The notes under the pieces are model-generated. The model made no database searches. It saw nothing but the letters and a program-made list of their open reading frames with translations, and had not been told where the DNA came from. Of a stretch of 64,000 nucleotides of DNA, positions 30,157 through 38,826 are shown one piece after another. Location of the stretch: NCBI GenBank assembly GCA_045120135.1, contig JBGVEN010000001.1:1-64000 (forward strand), read 5' to 3'. Source of the DNA: SIG440 sp045120135 (GTDB lineage Bacteria > Bacillota > Clostridia > Monoglobales > Monoglobaceae). A program made the position numbers and the translations under genes. Each line of letters begins with the position of its first letter. Positions within the stretch are counted from its first letter, which is position 1.

Positions 30157-32517
30157 ATGAATTTTTTAGATATACGAAAAAAAATAATAGCAAACAGCTG
30201 GTCAAATTTAAATAACAAACAGCTTGAAGCGGTTGTAAATACCGAGGGCCCGCTCCTTGTGATTGCAGGGGCAGGCTCGGGCAAGACAACTGTTATCATA
30301 CATAAGATTGCCCATTTGATGCTTTACGGAAAGGCGTATTTTGATACCAAAGTTCCTGATATATCCGAGGAAGAGCTTGAGATTCTGGAGTGGTTTTCAA
30401 ATGGCGAAATCGACGAACTTCCGCCCGAAATTCGCAAGTTTCTTTCTGTCGAGCCGGTTAACCCTTACAATATCCTTGCCATCACCTTTACCAATAAGGC
30501 GGCAGCAGAACTGAAAGCGAGACTTTCGGCAAAGCTTGGTGCTGTGGGTGAGGGAGTCTGGGCATCTACATTCCATTCGTCCTGCGTAAAGTTTTTGCGC
30601 CGTGACATTGACCGTCTCGGTTACGATAAAAGCTTTGTTATCTTTGATACGGCGGACAGACAGACCCTTATTAAGGACTGTATGAAGGAACTTAATCTTG
30701 ATACCAAACAGTATCCTCCAAAATCTATCGATGCGGCAATAAGTCAAGCAAAAAATGAACTTATCTATCCCGATGATTATGCCGAAATATTTAAAACGGA
30801 TTACTATAAGACGATAGTGGCAAGAGTGTATAAAATTTATCAGGAAAAGCTGGCAAAGTACAATGCCCTTGATTTTGATGACCTGATTATGTGTACTGTT
30901 CGGCTTTTTGAAGAAAATCCCGATGTTTTAGAGTACTACCAGAATAAGTTTAAATACATTCTGGTGGACGAGTATCAGGATACCAACCACGCTCAGTACA
31001 GGCTGGTCAGCCTGCTTGCGGCAAAACGCAAAAATATTTGCGTTGTGGGTGATGACGACCAGAGTATCTACAAGTTCCGTGGCGCAGATATTACAAATAT
31101 CTTAGGCTTTGAGGACGAGTTTGAGAATGCAAAAACAATTAAACTTGAGGAAAATTATAGAAGCACACAGAATATTCTGAGTGCCGCAAATGGTGTTATC
31201 GACAACAACCGCGGCAGAAAATCCAAAAAGCTTTGGACCCAAAACGGTGCAGGCGACCTTGTTACGGTGTATAATGCCGGTAACGAGCACGACGAGGCAC
31301 GATATATTGCAGAGAAGATAAACGAAATACATTCACAGGGTGGCACATACAATGATTTTGCAATCCTTTACCGTATGAATGCTGAGTCGCGAGTGGTCGA
31401 GGATACGCTTTTGCGTAACGCTATCCCCTACAAGGTTTTTGGCGGCCTCAGATTCTATGATCGTAAGGAAATAAAGGATTTGACCTCGTACCTAAGACTT
31501 ATTCAGAATCATACAGATAATGTGGCTTTTGCTCGTATAGTAAACGAGCCAAAGCGTGGCATAGGTGATACAACCGTGGATAAGATAATGACAATCTCAG
31601 CAGAAACTGGACTTAGTGCCCTTGAAATTTCCGGTCACGCTGACGAGTATGCAGAGCTTAAACGAAGCGTTGCAAAGCTGGGCGAGTTTTCAAAGCTTAT
31701 CTTAGGGTTGTCTGCAAAACGAAACGGTGAGATTGGTCTTGAAGAGTTTGTCCGCAATGTGATGTATGATACCGGAATGATGTCTGCCTTAGAAGCAGAG
31801 GATACAGTTGAAAGCCGGACAAGGGTTGAGAACCTTAAGGAATTTTTGTCAATGGTACAGGAAACTGTCCGTCAAAACCCCGAAACACGGCTGGAGGATT
31901 TGCTTGAGAATATCTCACTTGTTGCAGATGTTGATAACTATGATGAGGCGCAGGAAACCGTTACGCTGATGACTCTGCACAGCGCAAAGGGTCTTGAATT
32001 TAAAAATGTATTCCTTGTTGGTATGGAGGAGGGATTGTTCCCCGGTGTCCGTTCAATGAATACTGAAGAGGAAATGGAAGAGGAACGCCGCCTTTGCTAT
32101 GTGGGTATAACCCGTGCAAAGCAAAGATTGTTCCTGACCCATACTGACTCAAGAACATTGTTTGGTATGACCAAATATAATATGAAGTCAAGATTTCTCA
32201 AAGAAATTCCCAAGGAATTTCTCAATGAGGAAAAACACCGCACGGCAAGTGACGAGCTGTTTGATTACGGCTTTGCAAAAAGACCTACAATGGATAAATC
32301 CTCATTTAAAACTGAGCCAACATCCAAAATATCGGCGGCTTCTCCGTCTGCAGAGCTTGATTTTGCACCCGGCGATAGGGTGATGCACCGCAAATTTGGT
32401 GAGGGCACAGTAATAGAGGCAAAGGCTCTTGGCGCGGATATGTTCCTTCGGGTAAAGTTTGACTCGGTGGGTGAAAAGAACTTGATGGCCGCCTATGTTA
32501 AGCTTGAAAAGCTGTAG
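30157..32517 (+). CDS. pcrA: ATP-dependent DNA helicase PcrA/UvrD
   Basis: A superfamily 1A 3'-5' helicase of 786 residues used in repair and in resolving replication conflicts. In order: the Q motif LNNKQLEAV, Walker A GAGSGKTT (about residues 40-47), motif II LVDEYQDTNHAQY, motif III VVGDDDQSIYKFRGAD, motif IV ENYRSTQNIL, motif V MTLHSAKGLEF and motif VI RRLCYVGITRAK. The C-terminal 60 residues carry the PcrA-type Tudor-like RNA-polymerase-interaction domain (GDRVMHRKFGEGTVIE). An insertion of about 35 residues after motif I (YGKAYFDTKVP to EPVNPYN) is longer than in Bacillus PcrA. Confidence 0.96.
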   Translation: MNFLDIRKKIIANSWSNLNNKQLEAVVNTEGPLLVIAGAGSGKTTVIIHKIAHLMLYGKAYFDTKVPDISEEELEILEWFSNGEIDELPPEIRKFLSVEPVNPYNILAITFTNKAAAELKARLSAKLGAVGEGVWASTFHSSCVKFLRRDIDRLGYDKSFVIFDTADRQTLIKDCMKELNLDTKQYPPKSIDAAISQAKNELIYPDDYAEIFKTDYYKTIVARVYKIYQEKLAKYNALDFDDLIMCTVRLFEENPDVLEYYQNKFKYILVDEYQDTNHAQYRLVSLLAAKRKNICVVGDDDQSIYKFRGADITNILGFEDEFENAKTIKLEENYRSTQNILSAANGVIDNNRGRKSKKLWTQNGAGDLVTVYNAGNEHDEARYIAEKINEIHSQGGTYNDFAILYRMNAESRVVEDTLLRNAIPYKVFGGLRFYDRKEIKDLTSYLRLIQNHTDNVAFARIVNEPKRGIGDTTVDKIMTISAETGLSALEISGHADEYAELKRSVAKLGEFSKLILGLSAKRNGEIGLEEFVRNVMYDTGMMSALEAEDTVESRTRVENLKEFLSMVQETVRQNPETRLEDLLENISLVADVDNYDEAQETVTLMTLHSAKGLEFKNVFLVGMEEGLFPGVRSMNTEEEMEEERRLCYVGITRAKQRLFLTHTDSRTLFGMTKYNMKSRFLKEIPKEFLNEEKHRTASDELFDYGFAKRPTMDKSSFKTEPTSKISAASPSAELDFAPGDRVMHRKFGEGTVIEAKALGADMFLRVKFDSVGEKNLMAAYVKLEKL

Positions 32518-32537
32518 GCTGCGAAAGGTGTGATTAG

Positions 32538-33281
32538 ATGTATAACGATTTTGCAGAGGTCTACGACAAACTTCAGGATGTTGATTATTATGCGTTTGTG
32601 GACTACTATGAAAGAATATTTGAGAAATTCGGCAAAAAGCCAAAGCTTATTTTAGACCTTGCCTGCGGAACGGGAAATATAACAATTCCTATGGCAAAAC
32701 GTGGCTATGATATGATAGGACTTGACCTTTCCTGCGAGATGCTGAATATTGCCCGTGACAAAGCGGCGGCAGAGAGGCTTGATATCCTGTTTCTCAATCA
32801 GGATATGACCGAGATGGAACTCTACGGCACGGTTGATGCCATAGTCTGCGCTCTTGACGGACTTAACTATATAACCGACCCAGAGGACCTTAAACAGGTG
32901 TTCAGGCTGGTAAAGAATTATCTCAATCCTGATGGCATTATGATTTTTGACATCAACAGCGAATATAAGCTTCGTGAAATCTTAGGTGGTAACACTTTTG
33001 TTAACGAGGAACAGGGTATTTACTATGTTTGGCAAAGCGAGTTTGATGAGAAATTCGGAATATGCGATTTTGAACTGAATTTCTTTTGTGAGCAGCCGGA
33101 CGGTGGGTATATTCGGTTCGACGAATTCCAATCGGAAAAGGCGTATAATATTGAGGAAATAAAGGATATTGCAGATGATGCAGGTCTTACTGTGGCAGGA
33201 ATTTACAAGCCTTTTGGATTTTCGGCACCGGACGACAAAGAAGAACGGATTTTTTTTGTTATTTCCCCAAAAATATGTTGA
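32538..33281 (+). CDS. Class I SAM-dependent methyltransferase
   Basis: A 247-residue methyltransferase with the SAM loop LILDLACGTGNITIPMAKRG (about residues 35-54), the acidic motif II MIGLDLS and the MTEMELYGTVDAIVCALDGLNYI stretch. The N-terminal YNDFAEVYDKLQ is typical of the YqeM-like group of small-molecule or tRNA methyltransferases. The substrate is not known. It follows pcrA by 20 bp. Its stop codon forms part of the -35 box of the csp promoter. Confidence 0.85.
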   Translation: MYNDFAEVYDKLQDVDYYAFVDYYERIFEKFGKKPKLILDLACGTGNITIPMAKRGYDMIGLDLSCEMLNIARDKAAAERLDILFLNQDMTEMELYGTVDAIVCALDGLNYITDPEDLKQVFRLVKNYLNPDGIMIFDINSEYKLREILGGNTFVNEEQGIYYVWQSEFDEKFGICDFELNFFCEQPDGGYIRFDEFQSEKAYNIEEIKDIADDAGLTVAGIYKPFGFSAPDDKEERIFFVISPKIC

Positions 33282-33306
33282 CATAAATTGGGTGAAGTGA
33301 TATACT
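33278..33306 (+). promoter_or_regulatory. Promoter of the cold-shock gene
   Basis: TTGACA (33278-33283) includes the stop codon of the upstream methyltransferase gene; then a 17-bp spacer and TATACT (33301-33306). The leader contains a small GGTCA/TGACC hairpin at 33315-33333. Confidence 0.88.
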
Positions 33307-33352
33307 AAGCGGGTGGTCAACAAAGAAGTGACCGAAAATGGAGGGACGAATT

Positions 33353-33553
33353 ATGCAAAAAGGTAAGGTAAAGTGGTTTAATGCCGAGAAGGGATTTGGT
33401 TTCATCGAAACTGAAGAAGGTACAGATGTATTTGTTCATTTTTCAGCAATCGCTATGGATGGTTACAAAACCCTTGAAGAAGGCGCAGAAGTTGAATTTG
33501 AGGTTGTAGAAGGTGCAAAGGGTCCGCAGGCAGCAAATGTTACCCGCGTTTAA
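33353..33553 (+). CDS. Cold-shock domain protein (CspA family)
   Basis: A 66-residue OB-fold nucleic-acid chaperone. Both RNA-binding motifs are present: KGFGFIE (RNP1-like) and DVFVHFSAI (RNP2-like). The start is the ATG after GGAGGGACGAATT; an upstream in-frame ATG overlaps that ribosome site. It has a strong promoter and its own terminator at 33602-33636, which fits the high abundance of such proteins. Confidence 0.96.
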   Translation: MQKGKVKWFNAEKGFGFIETEEGTDVFVHFSAIAMDGYKTLEEGAEVEFEVVEGAKGPQAANVTRV

Positions 33554-33601
33554 TCCTTTTGATAATATATTCTTATATTAGACGATCACAAAAAAGACTT
33601 G

Positions 33602-33636
33602 AAATCAGCTCATTTATAAAAATGAGCTGATTTTTT
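33602..33636 (+). terminator. Terminator after the cold-shock gene
   Basis: AAATCAGCTCATTT (33602-33615) pairs with AAATGAGCTGATTT (33620-33633) and runs into T residues. Confidence 0.92.
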
Positions 33637-33670
33637 CTCCCGAAATTTTTTTATAGTGAGGTTTATTAAT

Positions 33671-34552
33671 ATGGCAGACAAGCTTACAAAAGCCGTTACG
33701 AAAAACGGACTTATTCGTATCTATGCGGTTAATTCAAAAAATATTGCAGAAAAAGCACGGAAGTTCCACAGCACAATGCCCCTTGGTACAGCAGCACTTG
33801 GCAGACTTCTGACCGGTGCAGTTCTGATGGGTAATATGCAAAAGGACGAGGCTATTTCACTGACGCTCCAAATGCACGGAGACGGACCTTTGGGCAGAGT
33901 CCTTGCAGTTGCAAATTCTAAAGGCGAGGTAAAGGGATATATTGAACATCCGCTGGCAGACCTCCCTCTTAACCGGGTTGGTAAGCTAGATGTTGGTGGC
34001 GGTATAGGTCAAGGCTACTTAAGCGTGGTTAAGGATATGAATATGAAAGAACCATACATCGGTCAGGTTCCCATTCAGACGGGCGAGATAGGCGATGATA
34101 TTGCATTCTATTTTGCACAGTCCGAGCAGGTTGCAAGTCTTGTTGCTTTGGGTGTACTGGTTGACCGTGATTATTCGGTTAAACAGGCAGGTGGATTTAT
34201 TGTTCAGATAATGCCCGATTGCGACGAATTCAACCTGAAAAAATTTGAAAAGAGCGCCGAAAGCATCACAAGCGTAACCCAGATGCTTGAAAGAGGTCTT
34301 TCCAACGAGGAACTCATTCGTGAAGTAATGAAGGAGTTTGAAGTGGATATCCTTGAGGAAAAGGACGTATGCTATCATTGCGATTGCTCTGATGACCGTA
34401 TGCAGCGTGCAATAATCAGCCTTGGTAAAAAGGAAATTCAGGACATAATTGACGAGCAGGGCGAGGCGGAAATTGTGTGTCAGTTCTGCAACAAGGCATA
34501 TACCTATGGCAAAGAAAGCCTTGAAGAAATGCGTGACAAGGCAAACAGATAA
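33671..34552 (+). CDS. hslO: Redox-regulated chaperone Hsp33
   Basis: A 293-residue holdase chaperone activated by oxidation. The C-terminal zinc switch is intact, with a CDC pair (the CxC motif) and CQFC (CxxC) 30 residues later. The N-terminal domain contains GPLGRVLAVANSKGEVKGYI and the middle VGVLVDRDYSV-like linker (LGVLVDRDYSVKQAGGFIVQ). The ATG at 33671 is chosen over a GTG at 33656, since GTGAGG provides the ribosome site. It is cotranscribed with the CPBP gene that follows after four bases. Confidence 0.96.
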   Translation: MADKLTKAVTKNGLIRIYAVNSKNIAEKARKFHSTMPLGTAALGRLLTGAVLMGNMQKDEAISLTLQMHGDGPLGRVLAVANSKGEVKGYIEHPLADLPLNRVGKLDVGGGIGQGYLSVVKDMNMKEPYIGQVPIQTGEIGDDIAFYFAQSEQVASLVALGVLVDRDYSVKQAGGFIVQIMPDCDEFNLKKFEKSAESITSVTQMLERGLSNEELIREVMKEFEVDILEEKDVCYHCDCSDDRMQRAIISLGKKEIQDIIDEQGEAEIVCQFCNKAYTYGKESLEEMRDKANR

Positions 34553-34556
34553 AGCT

Positions 34557-35225
34557 ATGAAGAAAAGAGCATATTCAATTATAATCACCGTAGTGCTTGT
34601 GTGTATAGCAATGGGAATTATCGATGCAGTTATTCAGCCGGGCTATGTTGCAAAGTCACTTGTTAAAATTTTAATGTTTTTACTTATCCCGCTCGGGTAC
34701 TCTGCTTTTGATAAAAGGTGTAGGCTTTTCGCATTGCTGAGGCCGGATAAAAAGGGTATAAAAGTTGCGATTTTAGCGGGATGTCTCGTGTTTGGCGTTG
34801 TTCTGGGCGCATATTTTTTGCTTAAGAATGTGTTTGATTTTTCAGCACTTACAAAAAGTCTGACTCAAACAACCGGTGTAAACTCACAGAATTTTGTATG
34901 GGTGGCAATTTATATTTCATTTGTGAATTCCCTGCTTGAAGAATTCTTCTTCCGCGGCTTTGCATTTTTGACATTAAAGAGAGTTTCAACCCGAAAATTT
35001 GCGTATATTTTCAGTGCACTTTTCTTTGCGATATACCACATTGCAATGATGATTGGGTGGTTTGGTGCGCCGGTTATTCTTATTTCACTTGCAGGACTCT
35101 TTGCCGGTGGGATAATATTCAATGCGTTTGACGAAAAGTACGGCAATATTTACATATCGTGGCTTGTCCATATGTTTGCTAACTTTGCAACAAATGCGAT
35201 AGGGTTTATCTTATTTGGAAAATAA
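34557..35225 (+). CDS. CPBP family intramembrane metalloprotease
   Basis: A 222-residue membrane protein with about six hydrophobic segments. The Abi/CPBP motifs are EEFFFRGFAFLTL (EExxxR), FAIYHIAMM (FxxxH) and SWLVHMFANF (the terminal HxxxN-like pair). The start at 34557 lies four bases after the hslO stop; the longer upstream frame runs through hslO in another frame and is an artefact. The substrate is unknown. It ends at a strong bidirectional terminator. Confidence 0.88.
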   Translation: MKKRAYSIIITVVLVCIAMGIIDAVIQPGYVAKSLVKILMFLLIPLGYSAFDKRCRLFALLRPDKKGIKVAILAGCLVFGVVLGAYFLLKNVFDFSALTKSLTQTTGVNSQNFVWVAIYISFVNSLLEEFFFRGFAFLTLKRVSTRKFAYIFSALFFAIYHIAMMIGWFGAPVILISLAGLFAGGIIFNAFDEKYGNIYISWLVHMFANFATNAIGFILFGK

Positions 35226-35256
35226 AAAAATGCAGACATTATGTCTGCATTTTTTT
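35224..35256. terminator. Bidirectional terminator between CPBP gene and xre gene
   Basis: ATGCAGACA (35230-35238) pairs with TGTCTGCAT (35242-35250), flanked by runs of A and T, serving both convergent genes. Confidence 0.92.
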
Positions 35257-35267
35257 GTTTCATAGAG

Positions 35268-35492
35268 TTAATATTGACCATTTCGTGGGTAAGGCTTTTT
35301 ATCATCCGTTAAGCCTGCAAGATAATCCATACTTGTGTCAAGCGCTAGAGCAAGCTTGCGACATTGTTCAAATGTGAAATACCTTTTACCACTTTCAATT
35401 TTCGAGTAGTCACTTTGGTCTATTCCTGTCATTATTTGAATTTTAATCTGAGTATATCCCTTTTCTTTTCTAAGTTCTTTTAATCTGTTCAT
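35268..35492 (-). CDS. Small XRE-family helix-turn-helix regulator
   Basis: A 74-residue Cro/CI-type DNA-binding protein. The HTH covers LKELRKEKGYTQIKIQIMTG and IDQSDYSKIESGKRYFTFEQ, followed by CRKLALALDTSMDYLAGLTD. It lacks an effector domain. AGGGTGATACT precedes the ATG. It is divergent from the small zinc-ribbon-like membrane protein; the 83-bp space between them holds a dyad (35503-35518) that it may bind. The paired layout suggests local or self-regulation. Confidence 0.92.
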   Translation of the reverse strand: MNRLKELRKEKGYTQIKIQIMTGIDQSDYSKIESGKRYFTFEQCRKLALALDTSMDYLAGLTDDKKPYPRNGQY

Positions 35493-35502
35493 AGTATCAC
35501 CC

Positions 35503-35518
35503 TAACAATATTATGTCA
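35503..35518. promoter_or_regulatory. Candidate operator of the XRE regulator
   Basis: TAACAATATTATGTCA is an imperfect dyad of form T-N-ACA-N6-TGT-N-A, centred 18 bp upstream of the xre start codon. The spacing suits an XRE dimer, but nothing else proves binding. Confidence 0.35.
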
Positions 35519-35528
35519 AAATCCCCTA

Positions 35529-35557
35529 TTGAAATTATGGTGAAATTGACCTATAAT
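35529..35557 (+). promoter_or_regulatory. Promoter of the zinc-ribbon-like membrane protein gene
   Basis: TTGAAA (35529-35534), 17-bp spacer, TATAAT (35552-35557). The GTG start follows 18 bases after the -10, with GAGGTGA between. Confidence 0.75.
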
Positions 35558-35575
35558 ACAGTTGAGGTGATAAAT

Positions 35576-35887
35576 GTGGCAGAATTTTGCCTGGAATGTT
35601 GGAATGAACTTAATGATACAGAAGATTCTCAAAGAAAGTATATAATGTCAGATGATGTGTGGTTATGTGAAGGGGGTGGAAAGTGGAAAAAGGTAGTTGT
35701 TGTTGAACGGAAGATTTATTATTTATATAAATTTAGATTTTTTATAATGCCGATTAAATTTATTGGGATACTACTGTTTGTTTTATGGCGACTGTTAATT
35801 TTTCCATACTTAGTTTTTAAGCATAGAGCGAGTTTTAAGGAGATGCTTAACGAAAAACGTCAACAATCAAATGGTGATTGCCGCTGA
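35576..35887 (+). CDS. Small zinc-ribbon-like membrane protein, function unknown
   Basis: A 103-residue protein starting at GTG five bases after GAGGTGA. Upstream in-frame ATGs lie within or before the promoter and are not used. The N-terminal 45 residues look like a zinc ribbon with Cys5, Cys8 (FCLECW) and Cys31. The position that should hold the fourth ligand is Gly34 (LCEGGG), so metal binding may be lost. One hydrophobic segment follows (about residues 53-80). I recall similar clostridial proteins with LCEGCG at this place but cannot check. The last 41 bases overlap the convergent GT-C-like gene. Confidence 0.6.
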   Translation: MAEFCLECWNELNDTEDSQRKYIMSDDVWLCEGGGKWKKVVVVERKIYYLYKFRFFIMPIKFIGILLFVLWRLLIFPYLVFKHRASFKEMLNEKRQQSNGDCR

Positions 35888-37184
35888 CCGTGCGGACAAT
35901 TCCCATAACTCCCCAGTCTGACCCAACCATACTTTTAATATGGTCGCCGAATATAGCGTTTTGGGGCAGATAAGCGGGCGTGGTTATTTTTACGGAAATC
36001 TGCTTTGTTTCGGGCAGTACGCTTTGTGAAATTTTTTGTGCAAGAGACACGTCGTGTCGGGCGGTTTTTTCGTAGTCAATAGTTTCGGATGCGGTTGCTA
36101 CCGAAAAGACAATCAGACAGACGCAAGCCAAAATGGGAGTAAAGCTTCGGAGTAAAAACGGCATAAGTCCGTCAAAAATTATTGCGACCCCCAAAAGACA
36201 TGGAACAAGGTTTCTGAGAGCAAATTCATTATTGGTGACAAAAAAAGGAAGTGTAGGTGAGACAGCAAGTATAATTCCGTATACAATTTTTGTTTTTGGA
36301 GATTTACCCTGATGCTCTTTTGCAAGAATAACGCAACAAACAGATAAAATCCCGATTACAGCGAACCATAGATAGGAGAAATTTTCAAAAATAGTATTTA
36401 CACTACGCATAAATCCATTTGTTATAATCCTAAAGGTGACAGGAATAAAGGCTGTTATAATGTCGGAGGCGGTTTTACCTGAGTGATATAGCAATTCAGA
36501 AAAGTGTACCATAGAAAAGCGGTGGGCATTATCTCCGGTTGACCCAAACGAAAGGTAGAAAAAGACCAGTAATACAAAATTCAGAGAAGGTATTATGATT
36601 TTTGAATATTGTTTTAGAACTATAAAAAACATTACTGCGCAAAACAATGACAATATCGCAGTTTGTTCATAAAACCATATGCTGAGAAAATTAAAAACTG
36701 TAAAAAGTACAGTTTTTTCTTTTGTGACAAACATCAGAGAGACAGAAATTAAAAAAAGTGAAACAACAATTCGTGTCGATGCCGACAGCCAATATGTTCC
36801 CTCAGAATTGGAAGGAAGAAAAAGAAAAAAAACAAAAAATATTGGACCAAGCTCGATTTCGATGTGTCGAAAGGCTTTGTAAAAAAATACGGCAGAAATT
36901 CCATACATTATTGATATTATTGCAACCGCAACTCCAAGATGGTGCGAAAACCTGCTCCACAAAAAATAATCAAAAATTCCGGCAAGAGGTCTTGTGGCAA
37001 GAATACGTGCGCCCCCAACAAAAATATCTTCCCATACGTTGTCGAGAGATGGATAAAAAATGTACTGAATGTGATCGTCCAGATACGGAGTATAGCGGAA
37101 ACCAAGATATGAAAAACGAAAAAATGATAAAGTTACAAGCGTGACAAGCCAAAAAAATTCTCTACGGTATTTGGTTTTCAGCAT
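35847..37184 (-). CDS. Polytopic membrane protein, possible GT-C-type glycosyltransferase
   Basis: A 445-residue protein with about ten to twelve hydrophobic segments. The first extracellular loop carries an acidic pair, YLDDHIQYIF (residues about 34-43), placed like the catalytic acid of GT-C transferases that use lipid-linked sugars. Large loops at the C-terminus resemble such proteins too. No specific family is recognised; a DUF6056-like membrane protein is an alternative. It is followed upstream on the same strand by the SpoVB-like flippase, so both may act on a lipid-linked saccharide. The start is the ATG 37184, seven bases after GGAGAG. Confidence 0.6.
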   Translation of the reverse strand: MLKTKYRREFFWLVTLVTLSFFRFSYLGFRYTPYLDDHIQYIFYPSLDNVWEDIFVGGARILATRPLAGIFDYFLWSRFSHHLGVAVAIISIMYGISAVFFYKAFRHIEIELGPIFFVFFLFLPSNSEGTYWLSASTRIVVSLFLISVSLMFVTKEKTVLFTVFNFLSIWFYEQTAILSLFCAVMFFIVLKQYSKIIIPSLNFVLLVFFYLSFGSTGDNAHRFSMVHFSELLYHSGKTASDIITAFIPVTFRIITNGFMRSVNTIFENFSYLWFAVIGILSVCCVILAKEHQGKSPKTKIVYGIILAVSPTLPFFVTNNEFALRNLVPCLLGVAIIFDGLMPFLLRSFTPILACVCLIVFSVATASETIDYEKTARHDVSLAQKISQSVLPETKQISVKITTPAYLPQNAIFGDHIKSMVGSDWGVMGIVRTVSGNHHLIVDVFR

Positions 37185-37240
37185 ATACAAGCTCTCCTTT
37201 GAATTCGGACTGCGAATAGTTTTCGCATTTTGTGGAAGAC

Positions 37241-38770
37241 TTATGTATTAAAAAACATACGCCGCACCAGCCAGGAGAAGTCACCTCTCAGGTTGGTGCT
37301 TATGGAATATCCTGTTACGCCGTAAAGGAGTGCGGAAAATAAAATTGCACACAGAACCGGTGTTGTTTTTGAATAGGGTGACAGCGTTGTGAAAAAACAG
37401 CCGGCAATAAAACAGGTAACAGTTGCACTTACAAGGTGGCGAAGCAACCACCCCGAAAGTTCAAAATGAAGCTTTGTCTCTTTTATGACCTTTCTAACCG
37501 TTTTGGCAGCTGTAAAAATATTGCTTACAAATATTACCGCAACCAGTGCATTAATTCCGAACCTTGGGATTAATAGAAGTATGAGAACAATTCGCAGCAC
37601 CGAGTCTGTCAAACTATAAAAAAGCAGAGCTCCTTGCTTGCCTATGCCGTTTAAAATTCGGCAGGAGACTGTATCCATAAACATAACCGGAGTGAGTATG
37701 CATATTGTACGCAGATGCGGTGAAATTTTGATATTTTGGTAAACCAGAATAGAAAGATTATCCGCAAAAGTGAAAAGAACTGCAGCGATAAGAAATCCGA
37801 AAAATGCAGTAAAACGATATATACGGCTGACAAGAGTTTTGAGCCGGATGCTGCATTTCATAGTGTTCGCACGGGAAATTTCTGGGACGAGAAGTGTAAA
37901 GCAAGAGGAAAGCAGAGTTAAGGGGAAGACAATCAGCGGTATAACCATTCCGTAAATGCTACCGTACTGCCTTAACGCTGCAGTCTGTGTTAAGCCTGCT
38001 TGTTTAAGTGCTGAAACTGTAAGAACTTCTTCTTGCATACGAAGGAACGAGCCGGCAATTGAGGTTGTCATAACGGGGAGTGAAACCTTGAAGATAGCCG
38101 GAATTACTCGCCTTTGTGTAGATATTCCGATAAGATTACGACAATCACAAAGATACATAAAAGAAAGATAAAGGCAGGACGAAAGCTCACCAATACTTAT
38201 GCCGAGGAACACGGCCTCGCAGCCGTGCTCAATTCCCAAGGGCAGCATTCGGTCAAGTGAGAATTTAATTACGGTGATTTTTACAGCCTGCTCAAGGAAT
38301 TCCGATGATGCCGGCCATAGCACCTTGCGGGAGGCGTAAAAGTAGCCTTTGATACAATAGGATATACCCATAAACAAAATGCTGGGCGAAAGATAAACAA
38401 TACTTGTGCGGCAACGCGGCTCTTTAAGGAAGTGTATAGATATTTGTTGTGAGAACATTAAGGTTGTTGCAATGACCGCGGCACTCAGAATAAGCACAGA
38501 GAACAATGCAACACGCATTGTCCTTCTGATGTCACCGGTAAGCCGCGCGGAATACTGCTCTGAGACAATTTTTGAAACGGCTACGCCGAGGCCTCCGGTT
38601 GCAATATTCAGCATAATTGCATGTACTGAAAAAACAAGTGAAAAAATGCCCAGACCCTCACTGCCAAGCCGTTGTGAGTAGTAGGCACGAAACACAAAGT
38701 CTATTGTTTTTGCAAGTATACCCGAAAGGGTAAGTGCTGCTGTACTTCTGAGAATATTACTGTTTTTCAA
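37241..38770 (-). CDS. SpoVB-like MOP-superfamily lipid flippase
   Basis: A polysaccharide-biosynthesis (MATE/MOP) transporter of 509 residues with about fourteen membrane segments. The N-terminal SGILAKTIDFVFRAYYSQRLG and SEGLGIFSLVF, and KGYFYASRKVLWPA, are typical of the SpoVB/MurJ-like group that moves lipid-linked precursors across the membrane. It may serve spore cortex or surface polysaccharide. The start is a TTG (38770): no ATG fits, family N-termini align here, and GAGGGGTG provides the ribosome site. That site is in the 3' arm of the hairpin at 38777-38807. Confidence 0.88.
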   Translation of the reverse strand: MKNSNILRSTAALTLSGILAKTIDFVFRAYYSQRLGSEGLGIFSLVFSVHAIMLNIATGGLGVAVSKIVSEQYSARLTGDIRRTMRVALFSVLILSAAVIATTLMFSQQISIHFLKEPRCRTSIVYLSPSILFMGISYCIKGYFYASRKVLWPASSEFLEQAVKITVIKFSLDRMLPLGIEHGCEAVFLGISIGELSSCLYLSFMYLCDCRNLIGISTQRRVIPAIFKVSLPVMTTSIAGSFLRMQEEVLTVSALKQAGLTQTAALRQYGSIYGMVIPLIVFPLTLLSSCFTLLVPEISRANTMKCSIRLKTLVSRIYRFTAFFGFLIAAVLFTFADNLSILVYQNIKISPHLRTICILTPVMFMDTVSCRILNGIGKQGALLFYSLTDSVLRIVLILLLIPRFGINALVAVIFVSNIFTAAKTVRKVIKETKLHFELSGWLLRHLVSATVTCFIAGCFFTTLSPYSKTTPVLCAILFSALLYGVTGYSISTNLRGDFSWLVRRMFFNT

Positions 38771-38807
38771 AAAAACACCCCTCTTTGAATGTATATCAAA
38801 GAGGGGT
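38771..38807 (-). terminator. Hairpin that is terminator-like and covers the spoVB-like ribosome site
   Basis: ACCCCTCTTTGA (38777-38788) and TCAAAGAGGGGT (38796-38807) form a 12-bp perfect stem. On the minus strand it ends in TGTTTTTTT, a terminator signature for the upstream kinase-like gene. The 3' arm contains GAGGGGTG, which is also the only ribosome site for the TTG start at 38770. Confidence 0.85.
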
Positions 38808-38826
38808 TGTGATTATGAATGTAAAA

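Noticed and set aside
34019..34588. 189-residue minus-strand frame opposite hslO
   Set aside because: Antisense to the intact Hsp33 zinc domain; no support.
35491..35519. TTGACA (35519-35514) with TACTAT as xre promoter
   Set aside because: The -10 would overlap the xre start codon, so the transcript could not encode the full protein.
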